This document shows positions 32,451 to 46,300 of a DNA stretch of 64,000 nt, in pieces. Position numbers and translations under genes: made by a program. Under the pieces are notes generated by a model. It did no database searches. It saw only the letters and a program-made list of their open reading frames with translations, and had not been told where the DNA came from. Origin of the DNA: Coffea arabica. Its lineage: Eukaryota; Streptophyta; Magnoliopsida; Gentianales; Rubiaceae. Position 1 is the first letter of the stretch. Each line of letters opens with the position of its first letter. The DNA lies in assembly GCF_036785885.1 (NCBI RefSeq), contig NC_092330.1:4498525-4562524 (forward strand), read 5' to 3'.

Positions 32451-32530
32451 CACGATTTATTTGTTGGAGAAAAAGGAAACAAAATAGAAAAATGAAAAAT
32501 TGAGGGAGAGGGAAAGAGATGAAACTAATT

Positions 32531-32645
32531 GGCCTAATTGGTATTATGTGAAACTATCCAAATCAGCAAATTTATCATGTATGCCGAATTGGGCGCTAGG
32601 ATTTTTCTCTTTTTATTTGGGAACAATCAATTAGCTCCCATGTGT

Positions 32646-32691
<46 letters not shown>

Positions 32692-32758
32692 CGTGCATAT
32701 ATATGAATGACTAGATAAATATGCTAATTTGGATAGTTTCACATAACGCCAATTAGGC
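32531..32758. repeat. MITE with about 45 bp inverted ends, containing a GT/GC microsatellite
   Basis: GGCCTAATTGGTATTATGTG at the left is matched by CACATAACGCCAATTAGGC at the right, continuing through AAACTATCCAAAT. A short relative lies at 56542-56634 and a half element at 53789-53831. An (AT)n(GT)n(GC)n tract fills 32648-32705. The right end abuts the gypsy LTR start at 32759. Confidence 0.75.
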
Positions 32759-33821
32759 TGATAAGTGTATATTTTACGTGTTTTTTAGTGTGTTTTATTA
32801 GTTAGTTTTGGTGTGTTTTATTTGATTTTATAGCTAATTAACTAAGTTTCTAGTGAAAATGTGCATTTTGTTGTTTAAGTGATAAAAATTGTATTTCTAT
32901 GGATTTTTATGGTAAGAATTTCATATTTTTGTAGTTTAATGATTCAATCATCAAATGGAGCGATTTGAGAAGATATTTAGATGATTGGCGATGGTTTAAA
33001 GTGATAAAAAGAGAATTTTGAAGTGCAAGAGAAGAAATGCATTCAAGAATAAATGGAAGCAAGTTTCATAGGTTTGACACCTTGTGATATTTCGATTATA
33101 TCTTGAGCTACAAGTATGGGATTGAGGTGATTCTTGAACATTTTGAAGCCAAGAGATAGGTCTATATTTTTTATAAAGGCATCAAAATCCAATTCAATTG
33201 TTTTCATAGTCGAAAAGTCGAAATACAGAAGTGCAACTCTGTTGTCGAAAGCTGAAACAGAGCCCTAATCAGTCGAGGGTATTTTGGTTATTTCTCAATC
33301 CACAGATCTCCAAATTGGTTGATTCTTGAGCATTGGAAAGATAACTCAAAGAGCTACAATTTGATGTTTTATACAAGAGCTATTTCAGTTTCTATCATCA
33401 TGAAAATATTAGTTAAAATTGGACAAAAAACAGAGCAAGTAAATCCGAGTTAGGATCATGCTAAACTCGACCTCGGACAAACTTCTGTAATCAAAAGCTA
33501 CATCCGAGAGGAGGATCCGAGCTTGGATCCCTATGTTACAGGCCTCGGATCCTAAAGTGAAGATAAAAATGAAGAAAAATGAGATCCGAGAGGAATTTTG
33601 AGTTATCCGACCTCGGGATCTTGCCCTCAGATCCCTAATTGTGGCTCTGCAACATGCTCTGCAACTTGTGCTCTATTCACACAAGATTTTTGACCAATTT
33701 ATCTGTAAGAAATCCAATTGGAATTGAGCAAGCAAGTATAGAGAATTCAAGAAGCATCTTTTGGTGATTCCAAGAAGCAATTTACATCAACCTCAACAAC
33801 TCATCTTGAGCTCGAATTTCT

Positions 33822-33831
33822 CTATAAATAG
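33822..33831 (+). promoter_or_regulatory. TATA box of LARD 5' LTR
   Basis: CTATAAATAG, conserved in the 3' LTR at 52584-52593 within collinear sequence. Likely the core promoter of the LTR; position-based inference. Confidence 0.6.
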
Positions 33832-34467
33832 AGGTCTTGGAGAACATTTTCACAACTTTTGGAAAGCTATAGAAACTCACAAAAAATGTAGACTTTCACT
33901 AGAGTTTCCTTAGTTCATTAGTTTGAGTAGTATAGTATAGGTAGTGTAGTTTATCCTTCTTGTATTTGTAGTTAGAGTTGGATGAAGATTGACGAGCAAA
34001 GATGGAGAGGTTGATCTCATGTGACAAGGGTGATATCTTTTCTACTACTTTCTCTCTTATATTTGATTTCATGTTTAGTTATAATACAAGTTTGAATTTG
34101 TGTTTTTATCATGTTTAGTTAAAGTTTATGGCTAGAGTTATGGATGAACTTTCTATATCTTATTTGTGATATTTATTTGGTTATTTGGTGATATTATTTT
34201 GAGCAAGTTATTTATCACTTTTTCTTTTGTAATCATGATTAACTAACCATTAATTATGATAATCTTAAGGTGTTAAGTTTGCAATGAAAATTGTAATTTA
34301 ACGCTAGTTCAAGAAAGTGATAAACTTAGGGAGTACACTCACGAGAGTAGGGGTGCACCTTTGTGGCTTAGTGACTTGTTTCATATAATTTCATGGAAGA
34401 AATGAACTTGTAGTTAGTTTCATAATCTCGAAAGTAGGTATGAATTAACTATAGGTATAGTTGGTAC

Positions 34468-37400
34468 TGTGAGGACTCGAAAATTCGATTATTTTAAAAT
34501 CTCTAATTTTGGCTTAATTAATTATTTATTTGGATTTTTGCTACGAATAATATTTTCTAACCTTATTAGATCTAAGTACATGATTTTATAGTTTCGTTAT
34601 ACTTTTAAAGCATCTCATTTCAAGAATTATTTTCTTAAAAGCTTGATTAGTGAAAAGTGAAAACGTGTCCGAAAACTTTAGCCAATTGGGAGTACAATAA
34701 GCTCAAAAATTTGAGACATATTCAATGGTCCTAAAATAGGCAAATTTTGGTTTAAGTACTCAAGTGATAGTTAGTGGTACGATCGTTATAAGAATTTCTC
34801 GAAGGTTTCATTTTATCGCGCCTAAATTGGAAATACGTGTTTTCACGTACGCGCTTAATTGAGGGATTTTGGACCATTATTTTGGGACAATTAAGAATGA
34901 ATAATTTTTATATGAATGTAAGTGCCTAAGAGGTTTAGTGCACTAGTGCAACAAATTTAAGAGAAATCGAGCACAAAACCCGCACGTATGCGCACCAATT
35001 GCGGTTGACTTTTGTGGCCTTAAAATATTAGACGTCAAGCTTCATTTGTATGCAAAGGAATCAGACCAACATTTCATTTCTCCTAGCTGCCATGGATGGA
35101 TAGCTGACTGCAAAGGAACAACCGCAGCTCTTCACCATTTCCTCTACAAAACTCACTCAAATCACCACCAAATCTTCTCAAAATTTAGCACTACTTAGCC
35201 TAAGCCTTGGAGTTCACATCTAGCTAAAAAGGGGAGGATTTTCACGGCTCACTTAGGAGCAAGGAGGGACCGAATCTCTGACTGAGACATCAACTAGAGT
35301 AAGTTTTAATTTAGCTTTCTAACTTTAATTTTTGGAAATTCTAGTATATCTTTTAGCTCTTAATTTCTTATGGGTTGTTGTTGATGTTGGAAAAAAATGG
35401 AAGGTGGGCTCTATGAACTCCCACCTCTGTCTTGATGGCTGATATGGTGATTGATGCTGTTTATAATGTTGATTTAATGTTTGAAATGGTGGATTAATGG
35501 AGTTTAATTAGTAGAAACCTCAAGGAACTCATGAGATAGAAATTTCCGATTTTGCCCCTGCCTGTCCGGTTATTTTAAGGCCAATTTTTGATGATCTAAT
35601 GGCTTGAATATGATGTTTATATGTTGTATTAGTTGTGTAAAAATTTTCATTGAAAAATATTGAGTTTTGGTTGGTCAAATGAATTTATTTCCCAAAGCTA
35701 GTAATCTGGAAACTGTTTTCGTAATGACCAGACCAGTGTTCGTATTTCGTCCATAACTCTGTGCTCCGATGTCAAAATCAAGTGCCGTCAGCTGAATCTT
35801 AAAACGATTTCTTCTGTGAAATTATAGCCCTATGAATGTAGTTTCTAACACTATCAACCATGCTCAAATTCGAGTTAAATTGAGTGAGTTATGATCAAAA
35901 TACGGTGACTGCCTTGTTCTTGAAAACCTTGGATTTAGACAGATTTGATGTGAGACTTGTTGTGGTCTTACTAAATGAATTTCTTAGTGCTAAACACCTA
36001 CCAAATGTACCATGAATGTTTCTTAGACTTTTCTTGCACAAATAAACCATGTTTGGAGGTTTTCCTTAGCCGAATGTTTGGAAACGGAGAGAAAGGGAGC
36101 TAAAGGCAGTTTTGCCTTAGTATTTCAAAACTTTGGTTGATTGGTTAACCACCTTCCTGAAGGTATTTTTTCACGAAATTTGATAGAGAAATACCTTTCA
36201 TATAGGAGTAATATATTGCAAAATTTGGTACCAATCCAAGTCCGTTTCGACATTTAACTAAAGGTCCAAAATCGGAAACCCAAATCTGAAAATTGTTCAA
36301 CAGTCTTGAATTTTTCCCAATTTTGAGCTACCATATCTTGGTGCTCGAAACTCCGATTCTCGATCTGCTTGTTCTGTCCTAAACCTTACTTGCACCTATA
36401 ATTGAGCTATAAACTTCAAGGACTGGTTTGCAACGGGTGAATTCTGCCGAATTTTCAAAGTTAGCGAAAAACCAACCCCGACTCAATCCTGGGTGATCTA
36501 GAACAGCAACTTTAAGCTCATTTTTGAATACCTTCCATTTAGATTCATAGAATAGTGTCTTCTAAGAACATTTAGTACTTTCAAAGATGATTCCAACGGT
36601 ACCAAGTTTATAAATTTTTGACTAGTATAAAAGAAGTTATGATTTTTTAAAGATTTTACCAAAAATAGAAAATTCTGAAATTTCAAAAGAAATCCGCGCG
36701 GGAAGCATTCTTCTAGAATCCGGCCTTGAATCCGGCCAGAAACTGGCCGGATAGGCGGCCGGATTGTAGTTGGGATTTGAAAAAAATGAGGATGGCTACT
36801 GCCTCCAATCCGGCCAGAAATCCGGCCGGATATTCGGCCAGGTTCCGGCCGGATTGTGACGTGGCCAGTCCACTTTCAATTTCGGTCACTCCTTTCGAGA
36901 TTTATTCGCACGTACTCGTTTTCGTCCAATGATTTCGAGAATAATAATCCAATTTTACTCGAGTCCTGCACCCTTTTGAGAATCCAACTTCAAAGACAAG
37001 CTTAATCGAAATTTTCAAAATATTTCTGAACCCTATTCGTGTTCAATCTTTCTCGCCACTTGGGGACTTATAGAAATTGTCTACTATTCGATACTCAGGC
37101 ACGCACGAGAACCTCCAAGAGGACCCTACCGTGGAAGTTTGAACTCTCAATCCAACCTACTTGTTTGCATATCTTGGTGAGTGTCAAGTGTATGACTACT
37201 TGAACTCTATAGACTTGATTCATGCTTGACTTACCTGATTACATGCTTAGCCTATTTGGTTTTGAAAAAAAAAAAGAGTCGAGTGTGTACTTAATCGCAC
37301 TCGTTCTCATTTGAAACAAATGACTCATGCCTAACATGCTTTGCCTGGTTTCTATGACCTGAAATGCATGTTTAAACCTGTCAAATGCTTGAATACATGA

Positions 37401-38282
37401 CATAGTATGCTATGACTGCATACATCGTTGGAGTGAATCTTCTCGACACTTACATGATATATGAGGGACGCCCAAACTCATAGGCCGACCTTGGAACTCG
37501 AGCCGGCATGGGCTTGGTCGGGAACCTCGGTGAGCCATGAGATTCACATGATAAACTTGATCTATTGAGAGATCTCGCTTGGCATACTCGTGAAGTATCG
37601 CCTTATAAATATCGTGCGGGCCCGAAGCGGTGTATGGTGGACGGATAAGAAGTAAGTGGTGAACTACGGATATGAAATATCGACCCGATTGATGGAGAGT
37701 CATCGCGGGGAGATATACGAATGACATCGGCAAAATGTGGAACTTAGCTCCTGAGAGCTACCATATCCTTGAATTATTTTTGGTTACATTTTGTTGGCAT
37801 TATTAATTACTTTCAAATTATTACTTGAATTGTTACTTGGACTTGTTACCTGAACTATGTGCCTGCATGTGTGTTCTTGGCCTCACGAGCGTTTTGCTCA
37901 CCTTGTAGATTTGTTTTTCTTAACAGGATTGAACTTGGCGAGGTATCGAAGAAACCTTCCTGATACATTTTTGTTTAGGATTTCTATTACTTTTGACTAT
38001 GTCCTGGCTTTTGGGTTGTATTTTTGGAATCCGAATGTAACTTTTGGGGTATGATGTATATTTGGGATTTATGATGGTTGTTGAACACCCGATGTGCGGG
38101 TTGAATAACGGATGACTTTTATTAAATTTGAACGCTTCCGCGTTTATTGTATCTAAGTTATTGACTCGTATTGTGTGGTCCGGTAATAAGCTTGAATGGA
38201 ATTACTTGAGTCTTGGCGAGAGTTAGGCAGGCGTCCCGCGGATACCCTTTGGTTCGCCTTAGGGAGAAGTGGGGGCGTCACA
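34468..38282 (+). mobile_element. Large solo LTR (3.8 kb), gypsy Del/Tekay-like
   Basis: Starts TGTGAGGACTCG and ends GGGGGCGTCACA (TGTGA...TCACA), flanked by a perfect 5 bp duplication GGTAC (34463-34467 and 38283-38287). The GGGGGCGTCACA end resembles LTRs of the chromoviral Del/Tekay group, which can be several kb long. No internal region, primer site or pol is present. It contains a GC-richer patch with repeated CCGGCC words (36715-36860) and no credible gene. It inserted after the host LARD element. Confidence 0.75.
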
Positions 38283-38680
38283 GGTACATCGGCTAAAGTG
38301 GGTATAACGTATATTAGGAAATTACACCATAACTAACTAAGATAATAGCATTCACTTAATTGGTAATTTCATTGGCAAGAGTAATGAGGAATTTCATATC
38401 TCTAGGAGTTTTCTATTATTATTTTTATTACTTTTATCTCATATTTATAGTGTAGATTTAATATCTAATACTTGTGATAGTCTAAATAATAAAGGAGTTC
38501 GAAAAATATCGATAATTGACAATCTTTCCTATGGGATCGATACCTAATACTCCTATGCTCAATAAACGACTCGTATACTTGCGAAAAATCACGTGTGGGA
38601 TATTTAGAATAATATAAATATAAAACTTGAATATGGAATGAACTAATTGTTATATGTATACCTCACGCACGTCAAATTTT

Positions 38681-38696
38681 TGGCCCCATTGCTGGG
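38681..38696 (+). other. Primer binding site of LARD element
   Basis: TGGCCCCATTGCTGGG, a mutated form of the TGGCGCCGTTGCCGGGG site typical of Athila/Tat-like elements, six bases after the LTR end CACGTCA. Confidence 0.75.
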
Positions 38697-38850
38697 AAAG
38701 ATTTGTCAATATCGGTGCTAAGAGCAACTTTATTAGTTTAGACATTTTTACTTGTTTTTCTTATATTTGGTGTATTTAGTGTCTTGTTTTTATATGTGTC
38801 GAGTCATCTATTCTCTTTGACTAAACTTGTTTTTAAATTACTTTGAAAAC

Positions 38851-39787
38851 ATGTTTAGAGATTCAAGAAGAGTAGAACACATGAGAAGACAATACATGAG
38901 AGAAGAAAGATTGGCAATGAATGGTTATCATATGCAAAGGTCTATGGATAGAGGTAACCAAAAAATTATCGAAGGTATGCCATTTGATGATGGCTTGAGG
39001 TGCTTAAAGGCTAAATGCAATTTTATAACATTAAAATTTCAATTGGACACCATTGCTTGAACAAAAAAGGAATTTTAATGCTTTCAATTCTTATCATGAG
39101 ATTTGTGACTTGTGTAGAAATGATCATGCTACTTGTATACGTAGGCAAGCACAAAATAAACATTATTATGATGAATTGGGGCATTACAAGCCTTATTTTG
39201 ATCAAAATGGACCTAACTGGAGTAATTCTTATACTTATGGTTGGGATAATCAATGTGCATATAGTGATTTTTCATGTTTTTATAATTACCAACCCAAATG
39301 TGTCCAATATGAATCTAAGCCATCTTGGAAATTGGCAATAGAAAGGTTAGCTAATGCATCTTTACCTTGGGAATCAAAAAGTGTACTATTAGCTAATGAT
39401 TCTAATGCATCTTCGAAACTAGCCATAGAAAAATGTTCTAATCAATTTGATTTGACCATAGAAAAGCTAGCTAATGTGACCTCCGATCGTTTTGCTTGGA
39501 TTGAGGAAAGGTTAGATGAATTAGCTTCTCACTTTAGTAGAATACAAGACCAATTGTATGAGTTGTGTGAAGTTATTTCTTCTAATGACATACACTATGA
39601 CCCTAGTATGAATGGTGAGCATGTTGCAAGTGAAAGTGGATTGCATTTCGATGAAAATGATGAATCCAATTTGAGTTTCAATGAGGAAATGTCTATTTCA
39701 CAAGATAATATCTTCGGAACTAACATTGAAACTCAAGAGATGAGTATTAGTGTCTCTTTTTTCACCCCTCTTGAGAAATGTGTTTGA
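38851..39787 (+). pseudogene. Gag-like protein of LARD element (frameshifted)
   Basis: Two overlapping frames, 38851-39060 and 39053-39787, read as one protein after a shift near 39050. The first has RRVEHMRRQYMREERLAMN. The second has a Cys/His-containing segment CDLCRNDHATCIRRQAQNKH, aromatic YDELGHYKPYFDQNGPNW repeats, WKLAIERLAN / KLAIEKCSN / LTIEKLANV tandem motifs and an acidic C-terminus. Proteins of this kind are found in plant LARDs, but the fold is not characterised. No protease or RT follows. Function is unknown; a structural or RNA-binding role is a guess. Confidence 0.6.
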
Positions 39788-40055
39788 AGTATAGGTTTTA
39801 AAGATATTATTGCCCAAGAAGGTCATGTGGACATTCCTTTGGTAAGAACTAAAGTGACACACATTCAACGTAAACTCTATGAATCAATCACTTGAGATAG
39901 ATAAGCTACTTCCATCTCTCACATCATTAGAATACGTGGCTTTTGCTATTGAGCCACCATTTAATGATTCACCAAGTCCAAAAATAGTGGATTATTCTTT
40001 AACAAAACCTCCTTGAAAAAATGAGGTGATATAGTCAAACTAATGACTATACAGA

Positions 40056-40080
40056 AGCGTTTGTTGGGAGGCAACCCAAC
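40056..40080 (+). other. Conserved hairpin motif of Athila/LARD interiors
   Basis: GCGTTTGTTGGGAGGCAACC followed by CAAC forms a GTTGGG/CCCAAC stem. This GCGCTT-TTGGGAGGCAACCC type string is recurrent after the coding part of Athila/Tat and LARD elements; its role is not established. Confidence 0.6.
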
Positions 40081-43000
40081 GATTTCTAGTTTTTTTAGTA
40101 GGTTTTAGTTATTTGATTAGTATTTTTGTGTGTTTTGTAGGTAACAATGATAAGAAATCATGCGAATTATTTCAAGTGCAAAGGAGTTTATCAGGAGTGA
40201 AAACTGATGTGAAAAGGGAAGCTTAACCTTTAGTTTTGAGTTTACAATGCTTAAATTCATGATATAAGGTTAAGTTAGTTATTTGCATGAAGTTGAAGTG
40301 AATTCAAGTGTTTAAATGTATTCATGACCTATTTGTACTCTTTTGACCATTTGAGCACCACAATGTGCATTGGAAGTGTTGAGGGGACTATTTGATCCAA
40401 TAACCTCAACCCTTAATTTGTATTCTACATGTTTTGATTTGTTTTGAGGTGTTGAGATTTGTGTTTAAGTCACTTTTCATGTGCATGAAGTGTTGAATTG
40501 TTGAACATTTTGTTGTAGAGCACAAATTGGAGAGTGTGTTTCAAATTGGGGTCAAATTGAAAATGGCAGAAAATTCTGCAATAAGTGTAGATTCAATGGA
40601 TCCGAGACCTCGAATCTATTTCTGCAATCAGAAAACAATTCGAGCTTTTTGATCCAAGTTTAATCATCACGATCCGACCTCGGATCCTTTCAGAAACGAT
40701 TCAAAAGCGAAGGCTCAGTTCACTTTTCCTCATTCTTCCCTCTCTTCCTCCAACTCCACACATATACTCATACCCAAAACACACACTACTCACTAAATCA
40801 CTCTTTTCACCATCTAATCTTCAAACAAACTTCACCACTTTACTCCTTACACCATCTAGAGTGGTTTTTATGGTTTAATTCTTTCAAAAAAATCTCCAAA
40901 TTTGAATGTAAGATTCAAGTAGGCTAGGGTTTCATTTTTTCATATTTTGCAATTGTGGCCAAATTGGAGTGAATTTCTTTGGGGTTTTCACATCATTTTC
41001 ATCTTTAATAATCACCACAACATTTTGAGGTAACAAATCTTCACCTAACTTTATCATTTGAATTTTGCCATGGTTGACTATTTTCTATTCTTAGGCATTT
41101 TTTAATTTTATTAATAAGTGAAGTTTGGTGTATTTATTTGAGCTTATTGATGCAATTGGTGATTGTTAGTGATAAATAAATCTTGAGGGTGTGTTTATTG
41201 TATTCATTTGGTGAATTTTAGCTAAATTTATGCTTAATTTGGTTTGGTAATAAAGTTGCATATTAAGTGGCCAATGTAGCATTTTAATTAGTTTTGTGAG
41301 AGTTTATGATATTCAAGTGAGTAGTCTAAATTGCCTAATGAATGAAAAGGTGCTTGGTGGAAGGATTTCTTGAATTCTTAGGTACTTCTAAAAGAAGAGA
41401 TGAATTGAAGATGACCTTAATTGATGGAATTCACAAATGCACTTATAATCTTTGTGGTTCAATAGTTTTTAGGATTTCATGAGTTCTCAAGAAGGTCATT
41501 TATATTTTGACTTGGTGTGTTTGCTTCCATTTTGAGATTACTTTTGTACTTATGGGAACTTGATCATTGATGACAAAATGTATAAATGGAACTTACTTTG
41601 TTCATGATGATGGGCACATTTTGAGAAATTAACTTCCCTTTGCTTTGGATACTAATGCATATACTTGATTAGCGAAGATTAGCTCATTTTATGCTTTTAT
41701 TCCTTGAACATTATATGGTTCCACATGCTTGATCACTTTCCCCTTTTCCCTTGATTTGCATGCTTACTTCTTGATCAATGCAAGTTTTTACTCAATTGTT
41801 TTATTTTGATTTTGCCATTTGAAATGGTGCATTAATTGAATTCTCCTTTCTTTGCAAATAAGGTTGAAAATTCATCACTTGGCTATGGATTTGGATAGCG
41901 CAAGTTCAATAGGGGAGTACTATTTTCTCTTACTTTCGTTATTTTTCCTTTTTCACATTGAGGACAATGTGAAGTTCAAGTGTGGGGGAGGAAAATATTT
42001 CAACTTGCATTCTAGTGCCATGTAATGATATTTTGTGGATTTAAATGTTTTAGAAATGTTGGAATTGTGCTTGAAAATATTGCCATATTGAACTTTTCTT
42101 GAAAAATTGGTTTGTTGGCAAGGAGTTTCATCCAATTATAAGGGGAAACTCTGTCAAAATTTTTCTAAAATCTTTTCCAATATTTCACTATGGCTCAAAA
42201 AATTTTGCAATTTTGTCTTTATTTAAAAAAAAGAGCCAATTTGTTCCAACCTTGAGCATTGTAATTCTTTCACTTGTTGAAACTTTATATGTATTTTGGA
42301 AGATTTATTTCTCATTTGACTTAGAAATAGTTATTATGCAATTAGGATTTTTACATTTTAGAAAGTATATCCAATAAAGTAGGGAGAATTATGCCTATAA
42401 TTTTGCATGTTTAACGAGATTTCTCTTCTTTATTTAATTTTACAAGTGATTGATATAATCAATAAAATCTATACTCTTCCTTTGATTATTCTTATACATT
42501 TTCTACGAGGGAATGTCTACTTATTGTCTTATACTTTAAAAGAAAAAAAAAAGAAAGAATAAGAGGTTCTGTTCTACTCCAATGATTCTGGTACCGAATA
42601 ACCAGAGGTTGGCATCTATAAATGTCGATACTCGCTTAAAAAGATACTTGAATTAAGAGTATGTATAGCAATTTAAATAAGTAAAATGTTGAGTAACCGG
42701 AGTTCTTCACCTAAAAGTATCGATTTTCGCGTCAAAAGACGTTTTCACTATTTAAATAAGATGTCCGGCCGTAAATCACTCTTAGTTAAAATTTTTAAGG
42801 AAAGGATGATTATAGGAGGAGGAAAGCTATAAATTGACTATGTGATTTGCTTGCTTGTGAAATCAAGTTAGGGTGAGAGATTAAGTTTAACTTGTTAAAA
42901 TTAGGATATACTTATCTTTCCTTTACTTGATATTATGAGTATTTAGTGTAAATTGAATAATTACATAATGATTGTTTGCCAAGTTATGAGGAATTGAATT

Positions 43001-43082
43001 AAAAAAAGTGCATCTACTGTTTCACCTCTTGAATCATTGTTGTTGGAGATGTGTTGATTGTTTGAGAACAAGCAATGGTTCA
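40081..43082 (+). other. Non-coding 3' interior of LARD element
   Basis: No supported frames. It contains a second PPT-like string, TTCAAGTGTGGGGGAGG, near 41970, preceded by TTGAGGACAATGTGAAG, and CGAGACCTCG/CCGACCTCGG words (40600-40690) also present in the LTRs. Such interiors are usual for LARDs. Confidence 0.6.
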
Positions 43083-43094
43083 AGTGTGGGGGAG
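43083..43094 (+). other. Polypurine tract of LARD element
   Basis: AGTGTGGGGGAG, three bases before the 3' LTR start TGATAAG (43097). Confidence 0.75.
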
Positions 43095-43313
43095 TTTGAT
43101 AAGTGTATATTTTACATATTTTTTAGTGTGTTTTATTAGTTAATTTTGGTGTGTTTTAATTAGTTTTATAGATTTTTTTTAATGAGAATCTCTTTTTTTT
43201 ATTAAAAATTTTAGCAGAGTTTCCCCTTATAAATGGACGAAACTCCCTGCTAACAAATCCAATCTCATGAAAATATTCATATGACAGTTATTTAATACAA
43301 ATTCTTAGCTAAG

Positions 43314-46300
43314 CTATAGAAATTTTCTATGAAAATTAGGAAAATCTAAAGTGTCCATGATAATCTCCCCACGGACAATAGCCGGCAAAGAACGAAAATC
43401 ATCAAAAACATCATCTTGCTTCGAATTTGCGCCAAGGTTAGCTAGATAATCAGCGCGTTTGTTCGTCTTTCTATAACAATGGGTTATCTCACGGAAATGA
43501 TGCTTAAAACTGAGCAATTCATCCACTTCATGTTGCAGTCTCCAAGGGCAACCATATGTCCCTTGGAGTATTTACACCAAGACAAGTGAGTCAAATTCAA
43601 CATGCAAGTCTTGTAAGTCTCGAGCAATACAAAACCGCACCCTAAAGAGTATGGCCTTGAGATCCGAGTGTAAACTGGTCAATAACCCAAAAAAACAGGA
43701 ATAACAGACAATAAATCTCCCTTCCCCATCTCGCACAACTCCCCCACCCCCACTAACTCCTGGGTTCCCTTTTGCACAGCCATCCGAATTCAACTTATAC
43801 CTTGCCCTAGGAGCCGACTATGTAATTGGTAAAATAGAAACCCCTTCTTTTCAGAGCTACAAACGAAGAGTGAAGAACATCCCAAGAGACAAAAGAACAT
43901 GTTATTTCCGGAAAATTACAATGTAGTAAATCACATAACTGTTAAAATACCTGATCTGCCACCTCCGTCCACCCCACCTTCCTTCCATCAAACAGTCCCC
44001 TGTTTCTCACTTTCCATAACCCCAGCAGACGAGCATAGATAATGTATGATAAATGAACTTGAGATACACGTTGTGCCCCTTACGCAGCCACCACTGTAAC
44101 ATCACATGTTTTAACATGGACACCATATCCAAATCTCCCAGGACACCCTCAAATATATTCTAGACTGGTTTAGCTAAATCTCCTGTCAAAAATATGTGAT
44201 TAACCTCGTCATCTGCTGGCTCAGAACAACAATGACACTTAGACGGACCCTATACCCCAAATCTACGTAGCAGATTCATTAGAGGAAGACGCAAACGTAG
44301 CAACCATAACATAAAGAAAGAGATTTTGATAGGAAACCCCTTCAGCCACACATGCGAAACCACCCAAGAATAATTAGAAGCTTGCGAAACAAGCGTGTAA
44401 GTCGAAGAAATCGAGAATGAACTATTCTGCGTTAAAGCCCACACCATCCTATCAGAGCTATGAGTGGATGAAAGGGAAATCTTCACAACTTGCCTAAACA
44501 ACTCAGACTCTAAAACTTGATTAAGGAGCCGCATATTCCATTGCGCTTGAAAGACAAAATCTGACACAACATGCTCATGAAAAATTTTCACCTGATGACA
44601 TATAGCCCCAGTTCCCATCTAATTGTCATGTCAGAAATCCATCGATCCCACACTGATGACCTAGCAAATATGCTCATCTACCAACTGTTGAATCGAACAT
44701 AACCTCTTCCAAGTGTAAGAAAGCGAATAGCTCTCTTCTGCCAAACAAGGGTGCACCCTTCTACTATATTTTGCTATTAAAAATTCAACCCATAGGGATT
44801 TCCTTTGCCGAAAGTTCTACCAAAGCTTGATGAAAAAAGCATCATATACTTTCGTCAAATTACAAACTCCAATCCCACCCTCCTGATGTGGGCGACACAA
44901 CTTCCCCCAACTTAACCAATAAAATTGCTAGCCCATAACGTCGAGCTCCACAAAAAATTTGTCATCACTCTTTCTACGGAAGCAATGACTCCCTTCGGAA
45001 GAGATGCAGCTGCTAACAAGTGGATTGGCATTGAAGACAGAACACTCTTTAACAGCACAATCTTGCCCCCCAAATGAGAGGACCTGATTCTTCCATGATA
45101 GGATTTTGGTTGTTACCATGACGCAGAGTTTAGCAAAATAATGCATCCGCCTTCTTCCAACATAAAGGGGCAGCCAAGATATTGATTGGAAAATATTTGT
45201 ACGAGAAGCCGGTTACCATTCCAATCATCGTACGTCATTGCAAAGACAAGGTGAGATGCACCAAATAACAACTCTTCTGACAATTAATACGCTGTCCGAA
45301 AAATGCACAGTATCAATCGACTTCTTCTTTGACCAATGTTATTGAAGCTTTAAGGCCGCTAGTTAAAATGATTACGTCATCTGCATAGTCCAAATGTGTG
45401 ACCATAGAACAGCCTTTAGGGACTTTGAATGGTCTGAATTTTCGATGCTCCGCCAGTGCATTGAGTGAACGGGACAAGACCTCTGCACTAATAACGAACA
45501 AGGCTGGCGAAATTGGGTCATCTTGTCTCACAGCCCGTGAGGACTTAAAGAAACCGTGGGGCAAGCCATTGACAATGACAGAAAACCAAACATTTGATAT
45601 CAGTCTCCATATCATATCGATCCAAATTTCACTAAACCCAAATCGACGAAGCACTTGTATCAAAAACAACCAAGACACTCTATCATATGCCTTCATCATA
45701 TCCAACTTGAGCATCACATTCCCTCCCCTATTAGGTTTTTTAATATCATTCAACAATTCTTGTGCTAATAGAAAATTATCCGCCATTTGTCTGCCTTGCA
45801 CAAAATCACTCTGCTGCGGTGAGATAATGTGAGGAAGAACCTTTGCCAACCGGCAAGATAAAATCTTGGAGATGACCTTATTGATAAAATTGCATAAATT
45901 TATCGGGTGATATTGAGTGAAATCTTAAGGGCATTGTATCTTCAATAAAACAATTAAAGTAGCTGAGATACTTCTTGGCAACGTTGCACCACAAAAGAAA
46001 CTGACAATAGCCCTTTGAACATCCTTAGCGACCATCTCCCAAGTAGACATGAAAAATTTTTCTGTAAAACCATCCGGACCTGTAGCACTCTCCTCGTCCA
46101 TTGAAAAATTACTTCCTTTACTTCCTGCATGGATGGAACCTCAATCAACATCTCATTATCCTGCTCAGTGATCAACTTTGGAATAATGTCTAGCATGTTA
46201 TTTGAGGACTGTTCTCTCTCATTTGTAAACAATTCTTGGAAGAACGAGACAGCCTCATTATAAATACTTGACTCATCAGTCACCTAGTCACCATTTGTCT

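Larger units (their letters stand above)
32759..38674 (+). repeat. 5' LTR of LARD-like element (interrupted)
   Basis: Collinear with the 3' LTR: GTGATAAAAAGAGAAT, CAACTCTGTTGTCGAAAGCT, CCGACCTCGG, TCAATAAACGACTCG. The last segment carries the TACTCCTATGCTCAATAAACG words common near the end of such LTRs. It ends CACGTCA before the primer site and is split by a solo LTR at 34468-38282. Confidence 0.85.

Noticed and set aside
36726-36932. Plus-strand frame with Pro/Asn-Pro-Ala-Arg repeats
   Set aside because: Encoded by the CCGGCC repeat cluster within a solo LTR; a by-product of the repeats.
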